This document shows positions 1 through 10,337 of a stretch of 64,000 nucleotides of DNA, in pieces. The stretch's first letter is position 1, and each line of letters begins with the position of its first letter. The notes beneath the pieces were generated by a model. The model worked only from the letters and a program-made list of their open reading frames with translations, was not told where the DNA came from and made no database searches. This stretch comes from Auraticoccus monumenti (GTDB lineage: Bacteria; Actinomycetota; Actinomycetes; Propionibacteriales; Propionibacteriaceae). The position numbers and the translations under genes were made by a program. Location: the NCBI RefSeq assembly GCF_900101785.1, contig NZ_LT629688.1:3782001-3846000 (forward strand), written 5' to 3'.

Positions 1-1283
1 ATCTCGATGCCGCGGGCCAGCTCCAGCGGGCCGGAGCCGTCGGGGGCCGGGTCGCCGGCGCGCACCTCGGCCACCTCGATCACGCCGTCGGCGGTGAAGT
101 CGCGGCCCTTGACCAGGTGCAGCACGTGGCGGTCGGCCTCGTCCGCGCCGGTGACCCAGGCCGTCCCGTCGACGACCCGCGGGTCGAGCAGGTAGCGGAT
201 CCCGGTCGGGCCCTCCGAACCGAGCACGCCGGGGCCGATGTAGCCCTTGACCAGCTGGGTGTGGCGGGCGAAGTCGGCCTCGGCGAAGGGGGCGAAGACC
301 GCGCCCTCGCCGAGCTGGGCCTCCAGCCGCTTGGGGTCGACGTCGCGGTCGCCCGGCAGGCCGACGGCCAGCTCCTCGCGCGTGCCGTCGGGGCGGGTGA
401 CCACGAACAGCACGTTCTTGAGCGTGTCGGCGGCCTCCCAGGGCCGGTCCTCGCGCGGGTGGTCGGCGTTCAGGGCCGCCACCAGGGTCTCGATGGTCGG
501 GCTGCCCGGGGTGGCCTCGACGTGCGCGGCCGGCACCCCGGTGGCGTCCACCGGGTCCGGCACCGGCACCGTGACGGCCTCGACGTTGGCCGCGTAGCCG
601 CCCGGGGAGCGGACGAAGGTGTCCTCCCCGATCGGGGAGAGGGCCAGGAACTCCTCGCTCATCGAGCCGCCCATGGCCCCCGACATCGCCTTCACCACGA
701 CGTACTCGAAACCGAGCCGGTCGAAGATCCGCTGGTAGGCCGCGCGCTGGACGGCGTAGGAGCGCGCCAGACCGGCCTCGTCGACGTCGAAGCTGTAGGC
801 GTCCTTCATCACGAACTCGCGCCCACGGAGCAGACCGGCCCGCGGACGCGCCTCGTCGCGGTACTTGGTCTGCACCTGGAACAGGGTCAGCGGGAGGTCC
901 TTGTAGGAGGAGTACAGGTCCTTGACGGTGAGGGCGAAGATCTCCTCGTGGGTGGGCCCGAGCAGGTAGTCGGCGTCCTTGCGGTCGCGGAGGCGGAAGA
1001 TGCCGTCGCCGTACTCGGTCCAGCGCCCGGTCGCCTCGTAGGGCTCGCGCGGCAGCAGCGCCGGGAAGCGCACCTCCTGGGCGCCGGCCGCGGTCATCTC
1101 CTCGCGGATGATCTGCTCGACCTTGGCCATCACCTTCAGGCCCAGCGGGAGCCAGGAGTAGATGCCGGGCGCCACCCGGCGGATGTACCCGGCCCGGACC
1201 AGCCAGCGGTGGCTGGCCACCTCGGCGTCGGACGGGTCATCGCGCAGGGTGCGCACGAACAGCTCGCTCATCCTCGTGATCAC
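1..1283 (-). CDS. proS: Prolyl-tRNA synthetase (partial, C-terminus beyond window)
   Basis: Charges tRNA-Pro with proline in the cytoplasm. The reverse strand reads continuously from GTG at 1283 to the window edge; the product begins [16 protein letters not shown], very like mycobacterial ProS, which favours this GTG over the ATG four codons in (1271). Class II aminoacyl-tRNA synthetase features are visible: the LGPTHEE and [20 protein letters not shown] blocks (motif 2) near residues 100-150, followed by the start of the insertion (editing-type) domain at about residue 220 onward (KNVLFVV...). About 427 residues are present; the anticodon-binding end is missing. A TAGGCT box seven bases upstream and no Shine-Dalgarno suggests a leaderless mRNA. 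Confidence 0.96.
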   Translation of the reverse strand, partial: MITRMSELFVRTLRDDPSDAEVASHRWLVRAGYIRRVAPGIYSWLPLGLKVMAKVEQIIREEMTAAGAQEVRFPALLPREPYEATGRWTEYGDGIFRLRDRKDADYLLGPTHEEIFALTVKDLYSSYKDLPLTLFQVQTKYRDEARPRAGLLRGREFVMKDAYSFDVDEAGLARSYAVQRAAYQRIFDRLGFEYVVVKAMSGAMGGSMSEEFLALSPIGEDTFVRSPGGYAANVEAVTVPVPDPVDATGVPAAHVEATPGSPTIETLVAALNADHPREDRPWEAADTLKNVLFVVTRPDGTREELAVGLPGDRDVDPKRLEAQLGEGAVFAPFAEADFARHTQLVKGYIGPGVLGSEGPTGIRYLLDPRVVDGTAWVTGADEADRHVLHLVKGRDFTADGVIEVAEVRAGDPAPDGSGPLELARGIE

Positions 1284-1290
1284 GCCCGGC

Positions 1291-1296
1291 AGCCTA
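1291..1296 (-). promoter_or_regulatory. -10 box TAGGCT, leaderless promoter of proS
   Basis: On the minus strand TAGGCT is followed by seven bases and the GTG start of proS, with no purine-rich ribosome site between. This fits a -10 element whose transcript starts at or within a base of the start codon. No clear -35 is seen. Confidence 0.5.
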
Positions 1297-1375
1297 TCGG
1301 CGCGGAGGCGTCCGCGCTGACGGGTTCTCGGCAGCCCCCTGCACGGCCGTCCGGTGCGTCGGGGAGGCTGGCGGG

Positions 1376-2290
1376 GTGGTCGAACCCCTCGTCGTCCCCG
1401 CCGGGCTCCGGTCGCGTCACGCCCACGCCGAGCCCTGGGCGAGCTGGCTGGACGCCCTGCCCCGCCGCTACCAGGAGCTGGTGGCCGAGTGGGGACTGCG
1501 CCCGGACGGCGAGACCCGGCACGGCTGGGCCTCGGTGGTGGTGCCGGTGCGCGACGCCGACGGGCGGGCCTGCGCGCTCAAGCTCGGCGGGCCGGACCCC
1601 GAGACCGAGCACGAGGCGCTGGCCCTGCAGCACTGGGCCGGGGACGGCACGGTGCTGCTCTACCGCGCGGACCCGCGCCGGCGGGCGATGCTGCTGGAGC
1701 GGCTGGACCCGACCGACCTGCTCGGGCTCGACGACGTCACCGCCTGCGAGGTGGTCGCCGGCTTCTACCCCCGGCTGCACCGGCCGGCTCCCCCGCGGCT
1801 GCGCCCGCTGACCTCGTTCGTGGCCCGGTGGACCGAGGAGCTGGCCGCGCTCCCGCGCGACGCCGCCGTCCCGCACCGGCTGGTCGAGCAGGCGGTGTCG
1901 CTGGGCCGCGACCTCGTCGACGACCCCGCCTCGGTCGGCACCATGGTCCACACCGACCTGCACGACGAGAACGTGCTGGCCGGTGAGCGGGAGCCCTGGC
2001 TGGTGATCGACCCGATCCCCCTCAGCGGCGACCCCTGCTACGAGCTGGCCCCGATGGTGTGGAACCGCTGGCGCCCCGGCGACCCCGACGCGCGGACGTC
2101 CGCCCGGCGCCGCTTCCACACCCTGGTCGACGTCTCCGGGCTGGACGAGGACCGCTGCCGGGACTGGGTGGTGGTGCGGATGCTGCACAACGCGCTGTGG
2201 GCGGTGCAGGACGCGCTGAGGACGGGGCGGGCGCCGGACCACGACGAGCTGACGATGTGCGTCTCGGTGGCCAAGGCCGTCCAGGACTGA
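1376..2290 (+). CDS. Aminoglycoside/hydroxyurea-type phosphotransferase (APH(6)-like kinase)
   Basis: A 304-residue protein kinase-like small-molecule phosphotransferase. The catalytic loop HTDLHDENV lies at residues 192-200 (D194 as base, N199), followed by the metal-binding [17 protein letters not shown] segment (D212). The N-terminal lobe shows a beta-strand lysine (CALKLGG, K69). This arrangement resembles the PF04655 family that contains streptomycin 6-phosphotransferases, but many chromosomal members act on unknown metabolites, so a resistance role is not established. GTG start at 1376 is preceded by GGGAGG at suitable distance. The gene stands alone, divergent from proS and convergent with the GNAT gene downstream. 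Confidence 0.8.
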   Translation: MVEPLVVPAGLRSRHAHAEPWASWLDALPRRYQELVAEWGLRPDGETRHGWASVVVPVRDADGRACALKLGGPDPETEHEALALQHWAGDGTVLLYRADPRRRAMLLERLDPTDLLGLDDVTACEVVAGFYPRLHRPAPPRLRPLTSFVARWTEELAALPRDAAVPHRLVEQAVSLGRDLVDDPASVGTMVHTDLHDENVLAGEREPWLVIDPIPLSGDPCYELAPMVWNRWRPGDPDARTSARRRFHTLVDVSGLDEDRCRDWVVVRMLHNALWAVQDALRTGRAPDHDELTMCVSVAKAVQD

Positions 2291-2302
2291 GCCGGCCGGC
2301 GC

Positions 2303-3160
2303 TCAGTACAGGACGGTGGCGAACTCGTTGACCTGGCGGAACCCCACCCGCTCGTAGGTGCGGCGGGCGGCGGTGTTGAAGTCGTTGACGTACAGCGAGA
2401 CGGTCGGGGTCTCTTCGCGGGCCAGCCGGACCGTGCGGGCCATCGCGGGGACGGCCAGACCGCGGCCGCGCAGCGTCGGCTCGACCCAGACCCCCTGCAC
2501 CTGGCTGACCCGGCCCGCCACCGAGCCGAGGTCGGCCTTGAACAGAACCTTGCCGTCCTCCACCACGCCGAACGCGCGCCCGGCCCTGATCAGGCCGAGG
2601 ACGTGCATCCGGTAGCTGAGCGGGTTGCCCGGGGACGGCGGCACGCCGACCTCCTCGGTGTACATCCGCGCCGAGGCCTCGGTGTAGGCGTCCCAGTCGG
2701 ACTCCTCGATGCGGCGCACGCGGGGGTCCTCGGTCACCTCGGGGTCGCTGTCCATCACCAGCACCGGCTGGCTGCGGCGCAGCTCGCGGACGTCGGCCCA
2801 GCTGCTCCCCCAGCGCTGCGCCAGGCCCTGCCACAGCGCCAGCACCACCTCGGCCGGGCCGACCACCGAGGAGCACCGCCGGAACCGGCCCAGGTGCTCC
2901 ACGTAGGCCGCGACCGCCTCCGGACCGGCCCCGACCGGCACCAGGTTGGAACCGACGTGCAGCAGCGAGCGGAGCCGCCCGCCGACCTCCCAGCCCCACA
3001 TCGGGCAGCCGAGGGTGAACTCGGTGACCCCGCCGCCACGCACCCGGGCGGCCACGAACACGTTCGCCACCGGGTCCGCGGAGAGGATCCGGACCACGTC
3101 GGGCAGGTCGGCGTCCTCCAGCACGCGCACACGCCCCGCGACCCGGGTGGTGGCCGTCAC
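2303..3160 (-). CDS. GNAT family N-acetyltransferase with N-terminal DUF4081-like region
   Basis: Predicted acetyl-CoA-dependent acetyltransferase of 285 residues. The N-terminal half (RVRVLEDADLPDVVRILSADPVANVFVAAR) resembles the DUF4081 domain, and the C-terminal half is a GNAT fold with the acetyl-CoA loop VEPTLRGRGLAVPAMAR and a final YERVGF strand. The GTG at 3160 is chosen because GGGAG stands just upstream; the longer open frame to 3226 would overlap ispG. It lies 34 bp after ispG in the same direction, as the orthologous gene does next to gcpE in mycobacteria, so it is probably co-transcribed with the dxr-rseP-ispG block. The substrate is unknown. Confidence 0.85.
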   Translation of the reverse strand: MTATTRVAGRVRVLEDADLPDVVRILSADPVANVFVAARVRGGGVTEFTLGCPMWGWEVGGRLRSLLHVGSNLVPVGAGPEAVAAYVEHLGRFRRCSSVVGPAEVVLALWQGLAQRWGSSWADVRELRRSQPVLVMDSDPEVTEDPRVRRIEESDWDAYTEASARMYTEEVGVPPSPGNPLSYRMHVLGLIRAGRAFGVVEDGKVLFKADLGSVAGRVSQVQGVWVEPTLRGRGLAVPAMARTVRLAREETPTVSLYVNDFNTAARRTYERVGFRQVNEFATVLY

Positions 3161-3194
3161 GACGACCCTCCCCCGCGGCGCAGGACGCCCCCGC

Positions 3195-4349
3195 TCACGA
3201 GACCGCGACCTCGGGGCTGCCGCCACCGGCGGGCATGTCCTCGGCCAGACGCATGGCCTCCTCGATCAGCGTCTCGACGATGTCGGACTCCTTGACCGTC
3301 TTGATCACCTCGCCCTTGACGAAGATCTGGCCCTTGCCGTTGCCCGAGGCGACCCCGAGGTCGGCCTCGCGGGCCTCGCCGGGACCGTTGACGACGCAGC
3401 CCATCACGGCCACCCGCAGCGGCACCTCCAGCCCCTCCAGACCGGCGGTGACCTGCTCGGCCAGGGTGTAGACGTCCACCTGGGCCCGACCGCACGAGGG
3501 GCAGGAGACGATCTCGAGCTTGCGCGGCCGCAGGTTCAGCGACTGCAGGATCTGGATGCCGACCTTGACCTCCTCCACCGGGGGCGCGGAGAGCGAGACC
3601 CGGATGGTGTCCCCGATCCCCTGGCTGAGCAGGGCCCCGAAGGCGGTGGCGGACTTGATCGTCCCCTGGAAGGCGGGTCCGGCCTCGGTGACGCCGAGGT
3701 GGAGGGGCCAGTCCCCGCGCTCGGCCAGCAGCTCGTAGGCCCGCACCATCACCACCGGGTCGTTGTGCTTGACCGAGATCTTGAAGTCGTGGAAGTCGTG
3801 CTCCTCGAACAGCGAGGCCTCCCAGACCGCGGACTCCACCAGCGCCTCGGGGGTGGCCTTGCCGTGCTTCTCCATCACGCGGCGGTCCAGCGACCCGGCG
3901 TTGACCCCTATCCGGATCGACGTCCCGTGGTCCTTGGCCGCGGCGGCGATCTGCTTGACCTGGTCGTCGAACTTGCGGATGTTGCCCGGGTTCACCCGCA
4001 CCGCCGCGCAGCCGGCCTCGATGGCGGCGAAGACGTACTTGGGCTGGAAGTGGATGTCGGCGATCACCGGGATCTGGGACTTGGCGGCGATGATCGGCAG
4101 CGCCTCGGCGTCGTCCTGGGAGGGGCAGGCCACCCGGACGATGTCGCAGCCGGTGGCGGTCAGCTCCGCGATCTGCTGCAGGGTGGCGTTGATGTCGGTG
4201 GTCATGGTGGTGGTCATCGACTGCACCGAGACCGGGGACTCGCTCCCGACGCCCACCGAACCGACCCGGATCTGGCGGGTCAGGCGTCGGGGGGCGAGGA
4301 CCGGCGGCGCCTCCTCCCGGATCTCGGGCAGGGGAAGGTCGATGCTCAT
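3195..4349 (-). CDS. ispG: 4-hydroxy-3-methylbut-2-en-1-yl diphosphate synthase (flavodoxin/ferredoxin)
   Basis: Penultimate MEP-pathway enzyme (GcpE), reducing ME-cPP to HMBPP with a [4Fe-4S] cluster. With the ATG at 4349 the product has 384 residues. The three cluster cysteines are C283 and C286 (SCPSCGR) and C318 ([10 protein letters not shown]), with the cluster-ligating glutamate at 322 or 325 in the adjoining loop; their C-x2-C-x31-C spacing is the family standard. The N-terminal TIM barrel carries VQSMTTT and VRVNPGN. A GTG nine bases earlier (4358) is an alternative start. Dependence on Fe-S supply ties it functionally to the suf operon in this window. It follows rseP and dxr in one transcription unit. 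Confidence 0.97.
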   Translation of the reverse strand: MSIDLPLPEIREEAPPVLAPRRLTRQIRVGSVGVGSESPVSVQSMTTTMTTDINATLQQIAELTATGCDIVRVACPSQDDAEALPIIAAKSQIPVIADIHFQPKYVFAAIEAGCAAVRVNPGNIRKFDDQVKQIAAAAKDHGTSIRIGVNAGSLDRRVMEKHGKATPEALVESAVWEASLFEEHDFHDFKISVKHNDPVVMVRAYELLAERGDWPLHLGVTEAGPAFQGTIKSATAFGALLSQGIGDTIRVSLSAPPVEEVKVGIQILQSLNLRPRKLEIVSCPSCGRAQVDVYTLAEQVTAGLEGLEVPLRVAVMGCVVNGPGEAREADLGVASGNGKGQIFVKGEVIKTVKESDIVETLIEEAMRLAEDMPAGGGSPEVAVS

Positions 4350-4398
4350 GGGCTCCACTCTCGCAGTCGGTGTCGGTGTCGGTCTCGGCAGGTCGGGG

Positions 4399-5703
4399 TC
4401 ACCCGAGGAGCCGGATGGGGTCGATCAGGTCGGCCAGGATGAGGACGACACCGGAGACGGCGATGAAGCCGCCCACCACGTAGGCCACCGGCAGCAGCCG
4501 GGCGGTGTCGACGTGGCCGGGGTCGCGGCGGCCCAGCAGGCGGGCCAGCCCGCGCCGCAGGCCCTCCCACAGCGCCCCGGCGATGTGGCCGCCGTCCAGG
4601 GGCAGCAGCGGCACGAAGTTGAAGATCGCCACGAACAGGTTGACCGAGCCGAGCAGGGTGAACCAGGTGGCCACCTTCTCCCCCGGGGTCAGCACCGGGG
4701 TGGTGGCGATCTCGCCCGCCACCCGGCTGGCGCCCACGATGCTGATCGGCCCGTTCCTGTCGCGGTCGACCCCGGTGACCAGGTTGACCGCGGTGTACCA
4801 GACGTTGACCGGGAACCGGGCCAGGGCGTGCAGGCTCCGCACCGTCATGTCGCCCATGTCGGCGAGCACGGTGACCGGGCCCCCCCGGACCTGCTCGTAG
4901 GTGGGGGAGACACCGAGGAAACCGGCCTCGACCGTCCGGCTGGGGTTCCACTGGTCCGCCACGCCGTTGACCACGGTGGAGGTGCTGGGCAGGGTCTGCT
5001 CGACCCCGTCGCGCTCGACCACCACGATGGCCGACCGGTCGCGGTTGGCCCGGATCAGCCCCGACATCTGGTCCCAGTCCCGCAGCGGCACCCCGTTGAA
5101 GGAGACCAGCCGGTCGCCCTCGCGCAGGCCCATGGCCGCGGCCGGGGTCGGCGGGTCGGCTGCGGTGCAGGCCCGCTGCTGCGCCTCCTGCGCGGTGAGC
5201 ACGCACTCGCTCACCGCCGAGACCACCAGCTGCGGCCGGAGGACCCCGTGCAGCCCGGTGACGGCGAGCAGGATCAGGAAGGCCAGCAGCAGGTTCATCA
5301 CCGGTCCGGCGGCCATCACGACCACCTTCTGCCACACCGGCTTCTGGTAGAACAGCCGGCCGTCGTCGGCGGGGGTGATGTCCTCGTGCTCGGCCTCGCG
5401 GGCGCTGTCGGCCAGGGACTGCACGATGCCGCTGCTGCTGGAGCGCACCGACCCGTCTCGCGCCGGGGGGAACATCCCCACCATCCGCACGAACCCACCC
5501 AGCGGGATCGCCTTCACCCCGTACTCGGTCTCCCCGCGCCGGGTGGACCACAGCGTGCGGCCGAAACCGGTGAAGAACTGGGTGACCTTGACCCCGAACA
5601 GCTTCGCCGGCACCAGGTGGCCGACCTCGTGCAGGCCGATCGAGACCATGATCAGGGCGAAGAAGGCGACGGCGGCGAGCACGTAGACGAGCACGTCCAC
5701 CAC
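4399..5703 (-). CDS. rseP: Site-2 protease, RseP/Rip1-type M50 membrane metalloprotease
   Basis: Intramembrane zinc protease that cleaves anti-sigma factors or other membrane substrates (434 residues). The zinc motif HEVGH is at residues 25-29 in the first membrane helix, a PDZ domain spans about 170-235 ([19 protein letters not shown]), and the distal LDG motif is in [19 protein letters not shown]. Further membrane segments lie near residue 110 and at the C-terminus. The GTG at 5703 sits eight bases after AGGAGG; an alternative GTG at 5712 overlaps the dxr stop as GTGA. Order dxr-rseP-ispG is the conserved actinobacterial arrangement (mycobacterial Rip1). Confidence 0.95.
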   Translation of the reverse strand: MVDVLVYVLAAVAFFALIMVSIGLHEVGHLVPAKLFGVKVTQFFTGFGRTLWSTRRGETEYGVKAIPLGGFVRMVGMFPPARDGSVRSSSSGIVQSLADSAREAEHEDITPADDGRLFYQKPVWQKVVVMAAGPVMNLLLAFLILLAVTGLHGVLRPQLVVSAVSECVLTAQEAQQRACTAADPPTPAAAMGLREGDRLVSFNGVPLRDWDQMSGLIRANRDRSAIVVVERDGVEQTLPSTSTVVNGVADQWNPSRTVEAGFLGVSPTYEQVRGGPVTVLADMGDMTVRSLHALARFPVNVWYTAVNLVTGVDRDRNGPISIVGASRVAGEIATTPVLTPGEKVATWFTLLGSVNLFVAIFNFVPLLPLDGGHIAGALWEGLRRGLARLLGRRDPGHVDTARLLPVAYVVGGFIAVSGVVLILADLIDPIRLLG

Positions 5704-5708
5704 CTCGC

Positions 5709-6989
5709 TCACCTCCTGCCGCGGTCGTCGGGGACGGGGCGGGAGGGGCGCGCCCCGACCAGCTCCGCGGTCCGGCGGCGGGCCCAGGCGTCGGCGGCGA
5801 GCACCGCCGGCACGCTCATCCCCTCGTCCGTGACCAGCGCCGATCCTACGTCGGGCGGGGAAACCCCCGGGGCGGGTGCGGCGACCGGGGCCAGGTGCTC
5901 CTCGAGCACCGCGGTGACCAGGTCCAGCACGTCGAGGAACCCGATCCGGCCGTCGTGGAAGGCGTCCACGCACTCCTCGTTGGCGGCGTTGAGGACCGCG
6001 GGGGCCGACCCCCCGGCCAGCCCGGCCCGACGGGCCAGCGACACCGCCGGGAAGGCCTCGTCGTCCAGCGGCTCGAAGGTCCAGGTGGAGGCCTGGCTCC
6101 AGTCGACCGGGCGGGCGCTGCCGGGCAGGCGCTCGGGCCAGACCAGACCCAGGGCGATCGGGAGCCGCATGTCGGGCGGGGAGCACTGGGCCAGGGTCGA
6201 CCCGTCGGTGAACTGGACCATCGAGTGCACCACCGACTGCGGGTGCACCACCACGTCGATCCGGTCCAGGCCGATGCCGAACAGCAGGTGGGCCTCCAGC
6301 ACCTCCAGCCCCTTGTTGACCAGGGTGGCGGAGTTGGTGGTGATCACGCGCCCCATGTCCCAGGTGGGGTGCGCCATCGCCTGCGCGGGGGTGACGTCGG
6401 CCAGCTCGGCCCGGGTGCGGCCCCGGAACGGCCCGCCGCTGGCGGTGAGGACCAGCCGGTCCACCTCGGCGGCGGTGCCCCCGCGCAGGCACTGGGCCAG
6501 GGCGGAGTGCTCGGAGTCCACCGGGACGATCTGGCCCTCGGCGGCCGCGCCGGTGACCAGCCGGCCGCCGACCACCAGCGACTCCTTGTTGGCCAGGGCC
6601 AGCCGGGTGCCCGCGGCCAGGGCGGCCAGCGTGGGCCGCAGCCCGGCCGCGCCGGTGATGGCGTTCAGCACCACGTCGCAGTCCAGACCCGCGACCTCGG
6701 TGGCCGCGTCGGGTCCGGCGAGGATCTTGGGCAGCCGCACCCGGCCGGCGTCCCAGCCCCGCTCCTTGGCGGCGGCGTAGAGGGCGAGCTGGAGGTCCTG
6801 CACCACCGTGGGGCGCGACAGCGCGACCACCGCCGGCTCGGTGTCCAGCACCTGTCGGGCCAGCTCGGCCACCGAGGAGCCTCCGGCGGCGAGCGCCACG
6901 ACGCGGAACTCCCCCGGGCGCTCGGCCACCAGCTCCAGAGCCTGACGGCCCACCGATCCGGTACTGCCCAGGACGACCACATCACGCAC
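5709..6989 (-). CDS. dxr: 1-deoxy-D-xylulose 5-phosphate reductoisomerase
   Basis: Second enzyme of the MEP isoprenoid pathway, converting DXP to MEP with NADPH and a divalent metal. The 426-residue product begins with the nucleotide-binding loop [12 protein letters not shown], then carries [11 protein letters not shown], the metal/substrate segment [10 protein letters not shown], and the active-site loop [10 protein letters not shown]. The C-terminal helical domain contains [12 protein letters not shown]. The C-terminal tail after about residue 385 ([14 protein letters not shown]) is longer and more basic than usual. GTG start at 6989 with GTGCGTGATGTG. The stop abuts or overlaps the start of rseP, so the two are translationally coupled. 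Confidence 0.97.
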   Translation of the reverse strand: MRDVVVLGSTGSVGRQALELVAERPGEFRVVALAAGGSSVAELARQVLDTEPAVVALSRPTVVQDLQLALYAAAKERGWDAGRVRLPKILAGPDAATEVAGLDCDVVLNAITGAAGLRPTLAALAAGTRLALANKESLVVGGRLVTGAAAEGQIVPVDSEHSALAQCLRGGTAAEVDRLVLTASGGPFRGRTRAELADVTPAQAMAHPTWDMGRVITTNSATLVNKGLEVLEAHLLFGIGLDRIDVVVHPQSVVHSMVQFTDGSTLAQCSPPDMRLPIALGLVWPERLPGSARPVDWSQASTWTFEPLDDEAFPAVSLARRAGLAGGSAPAVLNAANEECVDAFHDGRIGFLDVLDLVTAVLEEHLAPVAAPAPGVSPPDVGSALVTDEGMSVPAVLAADAWARRRTAELVGARPSRPVPDDRGRR

Positions 6990-7025
6990 CCCGACAGTGT
7001 GTCAGGTGCGGGGCCGGGCCCGGGC

Positions 7026-8489
7026 CTACTGCAGGGCCGAGGTCAGCCGCATCACGTTGTCGAGGTAGCGGCTGGGCAGGCTGCGGCGGCGCCAGGCATC
7101 CAGGGTGATCTCGGTGCTGAGCCCACGGTAGTGCTCGGACAGGGCGTCCAGGTCGGCGACGAAGCGCTCCCCGAACCCCAGCAGGGTGATCTCGTAGTCG
7201 AGGTGGAAGGAGCGCATGTCCATGTTGGAGGACCCGAAGACGGCGCAGGAGCCGTCCACGGTCATGTACTTGGAGTGCAGCACGTAGGGCCGGGGCAGCG
7301 CCCGGATCCGCACCCCGGCCTCCAGCAGCTCCTCGTAGTAGGACCGCTGGGCGTGGTGGACCATGAACTGGTCGGCCCGCTCGGAGACGAAGAGCTCCAC
7401 CGAGACCCCGCGCAGCGCCGCGGTGGTGATGGCCAGCTCGAGCGCCTCGTCGGGGACGAAGTACGGACTGACCACGACCAGCCGTTCCCGGGCCCCGTGC
7501 ACCAGCGAGGTGAACAGCCGCAGGTTGGGCACGGTGGTGTAGCCGGGCCCGGACGGGACCAGCTGCATGGCCGTGGCCCCCTCCGCCACCTCGGTGGTCG
7601 GCTCGTGCGGGGCGAGCTCCAGCAGCTCGCCGGTCTCGGAGTACCAGTCCAGCGCGAACACGGCGTGCACCTGGTCCACCACCGGACCGCTCAGCTCGAT
7701 GTTGCAGTCGCGCCAGAGCCGGCCGGCCCGGCGGTTGCGGCGCTTGAGGTAGGAGGCGTCGATCATGTTCTGCGACCCCATGAAGGCGCGCCGGTCGTCC
7801 ACCACCACCAGCTTGCGGTGGTTGCGCAGATCCGGTCGGCGCAGCTCGCCCCGCCAGGGGCGCAGCGGCATCATCAGCCGCCACTCCACCCCGATCGCGG
7901 TCAGCCGACGACCGAGCCGGCGCCAGCCGGGGTAGCCGCGGCTGCCCAGGTGGTCCATCAGCAGCCGCACCCGCACCCCGCGCCGGACCGCCCGGGCCAG
8001 GGCGGAGAAGAAGACGTCGGTGGTCTCGTCCCAGGCCACGATGTAGATCTCCACGTGCACCCGCTCCACCGCCTCGTCCACCGCGGCCGCCATCGCCGCG
8101 ATCGAGTCCTCGTAGTGGAAGTGCAGGCCGTGGCTGGTGCCGGAGGTGAGCGGCAGCCCGGTCAGGTTGCGGTTCAGCTCCACCAGCCCGACCAGCGCCT
8201 GTCGCGGGGCCAGACCGGCCGGGAGGGCGGGCAGGGCGGCGGTCGCCGCGCCCAGCTCCCGGTTGGCCCGCTGCTGCAGCCGGTGGCGCCGCCCCCGGAC
8301 GTACGGGCTCCCGATCAGCAGGAACAGCGGCAGCCCGACCACCGGGACCAGCAGGATCAGCAGCAGCCACGCCTGGGAGGAGGACGGGCGACGGTTCTCC
8401 GGCACCAGCCCGACGGCGACGAACTTCACCACGTAGTCCACCACCACCAGCGCGGTGCTCAGCCAGACCGGCAGGGCGCTGAGGTCCAT
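7026..8489 (-). CDS. cls: Cardiolipin synthase (phospholipase D family)
   Basis: Membrane enzyme joining two phosphatidylglycerols into cardiolipin. The 487-residue product has two N-terminal membrane segments (about residues 7-28 and 40-60), then two HKD motifs: H224-x-K226-x4-D231 in NHRKLVVVDD and a second in the C-terminal half (HSKYMTVDG, followed by GSSNMD). This is the two-HKD bacterial ClsA layout. ATG at 8489 is used because the reading frame upstream lacks family similarity and a TACGCT box lies seven bases before this ATG. It is divergent from the LOG gene, with only 40 bp between starts. Confidence 0.93.
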   Translation of the reverse strand: MDLSALPVWLSTALVVVDYVVKFVAVGLVPENRRPSSSQAWLLLILLVPVVGLPLFLLIGSPYVRGRRHRLQQRANRELGAATAALPALPAGLAPRQALVGLVELNRNLTGLPLTSGTSHGLHFHYEDSIAAMAAAVDEAVERVHVEIYIVAWDETTDVFFSALARAVRRGVRVRLLMDHLGSRGYPGWRRLGRRLTAIGVEWRLMMPLRPWRGELRRPDLRNHRKLVVVDDRRAFMGSQNMIDASYLKRRNRRAGRLWRDCNIELSGPVVDQVHAVFALDWYSETGELLELAPHEPTTEVAEGATAMQLVPSGPGYTTVPNLRLFTSLVHGARERLVVVSPYFVPDEALELAITTAALRGVSVELFVSERADQFMVHHAQRSYYEELLEAGVRIRALPRPYVLHSKYMTVDGSCAVFGSSNMDMRSFHLDYEITLLGFGERFVADLDALSEHYRGLSTEITLDAWRRRSLPSRYLDNVMRLTSALQ

Positions 8490-8496
8490 GCCCGGG

Positions 8497-8502
8497 AGCG
8501 TA
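8497..8502 (-). promoter_or_regulatory. -10 box TACGCT, leaderless promoter of cls
   Basis: TACGCT on the minus strand ends seven bases before the cls ATG; no Shine-Dalgarno sequence intervenes, as expected for a leaderless transcript. Confidence 0.45.
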
Positions 8503-8529
8503 GCGGGGCCTCTGCGATGATCGGCCACC

Positions 8530-9639
8530 ATGAGCCGCCGCACCCTGGACGTCCACGACCTGGCCGAGTTCGACCAGCACGCCGCCGCCACCTCGACCCT
8601 GGCCGGCTGGTTCCTGCAGTCGGTGGACCTGACCCGGCGCTCGGAGGTGCTGCGCCGCCTGGACCCGGCCGGTGCGGTGTTCCTCGGCTGCCGGATGGAC
8701 GAGGCCGACGTCGACTCGGTGCGGGCCCGCGGGGCGCTGGTCTTCCCGCGGCTGCCCGGGGTCCCCTTCGACCCCTACCGGGGCGCCCTCTACACCGCCG
8801 CGGAGCTGTACGGGCTCGGGGCGGGGCCCGCGGCCTGGACCGGCAGCCCCGACGCCGGCATCTACACCTGGTGGCGCGGTCACGACCCCGAGGACGACCT
8901 GGGCGCCACCCTGGCCACCTCGCTGCACGACCACGCCGTCTCCGACGCCCTGGACGAGCGGCTGGCCGCCCTGGGGGTGCCGGCGGTCGGGGTGATGGGT
9001 GGGCACGCGGTGGCCCGGGACTCTCCCGCCTACGCCGGGGCGGCGCGGCTGGGACGTGCGCTGGCCACAGCGGGGCGGGTGGTGCTGACCGGCGGCGGTC
9101 CCGGCGCGATGGAGGCGGCCAACCTCGGCGCCCGGATGTCGCCGCACTCGGAGCCGGCGCTGCAGGAGGCGCTGGCGCTGGTGGCCCCGGTCCCCCGGTT
9201 CACGCCCTCGGTGGACCACTGGGCCGCCACCGCGGCGGAGGTGCTGCGGCGCTGGCCGGTCGACGGGCCGGCGCGCAGCATCGGCGTCCCCACCTGGTTC
9301 TACGGCCACGAGCCGCCCAACCTCTTCGCCGACGGCATCGCCAAGTACTTCGCCAACGCGCTGCGGGAGGACGTGCTGCTGCAGCGCTGCCGGGCCGGAC
9401 TGGTCTACCTGCCGGGCGCGGCGGGGACCGTCCAGGAGATCTTCCAGGCCGCCACCGAGAACTACTACGCCGCCGACGACACCCAGGTGGCACCGCTGGT
9501 GCTGGTCGGGCGCGAGCACTGGACCACGACCCTGCCGGCCTGGCCGCTGCTGCAGGCCCTCGGCCGGGGGCGGACGATGGCGGGGCGGCTGCACCTGGTC
9601 GACACCGTCGAGGAGGCGCTGGAGGTCCTGGTCGGCTGA
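8530..9639 (+). CDS. LOG-family Rossmann-fold protein (lysine-decarboxylase-like), long form
   Basis: A 369-residue member of the LOG superfamily, some members of which release cytokinin bases from nucleoside monophosphates. The core runs from about residue 150: VGVMGGHAVARDS, then GGGPGAMEAANLGA, and the PGGxGTxxE-type motif appears as LPGAAGTVQEIFQAA near residue 300 (second glycine replaced by alanine). Typical LOG proteins have about 190 residues; the extra N-terminal 150 residues (RRLDPAGAVFLGC, GALVFPRLPGVPFDPYRGALYTAAEL) look like a second, degenerate Rossmann unit. Actinobacteria have such long forms, and their reaction is unproven. Standalone gene divergent from cls. Confidence 0.75.
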   Translation: MSRRTLDVHDLAEFDQHAAATSTLAGWFLQSVDLTRRSEVLRRLDPAGAVFLGCRMDEADVDSVRARGALVFPRLPGVPFDPYRGALYTAAELYGLGAGPAAWTGSPDAGIYTWWRGHDPEDDLGATLATSLHDHAVSDALDERLAALGVPAVGVMGGHAVARDSPAYAGAARLGRALATAGRVVLTGGGPGAMEAANLGARMSPHSEPALQEALALVAPVPRFTPSVDHWAATAAEVLRRWPVDGPARSIGVPTWFYGHEPPNLFADGIAKYFANALREDVLLQRCRAGLVYLPGAAGTVQEIFQAATENYYAADDTQVAPLVLVGREHWTTTLPAWPLLQALGRGRTMAGRLHLVDTVEEALEVLVG

Positions 9640-9701
9640 GCCGGGCCTGGCTGGCGGGGGTCGGGCCCTCCACCGGGTCGGGCGGAGCGGCCGGGGGCGG
9701 C

Positions 9702-10331
9702 TCAGCCGGCGCGGGCGGCGAGCCAGTCGACCAGCGGGCGCATCAGCTCCCAGTCGTGCCGGACCCGGCCCACCAGGGCGGAGGAGTGGATCACCGGCTC
9801 GAAGCCGTAGCCGCGGGACAGGTGCAGCGAGGTGCGACGCAGCAGCTCGATCCGCGGGTGGTCCCTGCTCCACCCGCGGGGGGCGGTCCGCAGGGTGTCC
9901 CCGCCGACCTCCAGGCCGCGGGAGCGGGCGTCGGCCAGGACCCGTTCCAGCTCGTCGCCGGGGCGTCCGGCCAGGTCGCGGCGGATCCGGGCGAGCACCT
10001 CCGGGGTGGTCCCCCAGCAGCCGCCGGCCACCCGGACCCCGGCTGCGGACAGCTCCACGTACCACCCGGTGCGGTCGGCCACCGACACGGAGGCTCCCTG
10101 GTGGGTCTTGTAGGGCGACTTGTCCTTGGCGAAGCGGACGTCGCGGTGCGGGCGGAACAGCCGCGCCTCCCCGAACTGCTCGGCCAGCCCGGCGGTGAGC
10201 GCCTCCATCGGCTCGCGCACCGAGCGCTGGTAGACCTCGCGGTGGGTCTCGAAGAAGGTGCGGCTGTTGTCGGTCTCGAGGTCGTCGTAGAAGTCCAGCG
10301 CCGCCTCGTCGAAGCCGGTGAAGCCCGCCAC
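9702..10331 (-). CDS. DUF2461 domain protein
   Basis: A 209-residue protein that covers the whole DUF2461 family (TIGR02453). Hallmarks are FTGFDEAALDFYDDLETDNSRTFF at the N-terminus, RFAKDKSPYKTHQGA in the middle and GYFW-like GWYVELSAAGVRVAGG after it. The function of the family is unknown. The GTG start is seven bases after the rlmN stop, so it is probably the last gene of the rpsB-to-rlmN transcription group. Confidence 0.85.
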   Translation of the reverse strand: MAGFTGFDEAALDFYDDLETDNSRTFFETHREVYQRSVREPMEALTAGLAEQFGEARLFRPHRDVRFAKDKSPYKTHQGASVSVADRTGWYVELSAAGVRVAGGCWGTTPEVLARIRRDLAGRPGDELERVLADARSRGLEVGGDTLRTAPRGWSRDHPRIELLRRTSLHLSRGYGFEPVIHSSALVGRVRHDWELMRPLVDWLAARAG

Positions 10332-10337
10332 CGCGCC

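Noticed and set aside
1376-2290. Antibiotic-resistance call for the APH-like kinase
   Set aside because: Only the fold and catalytic motifs are visible; chromosomal relatives frequently have unknown metabolic substrates, and no other resistance gene or mobile element is adjacent.
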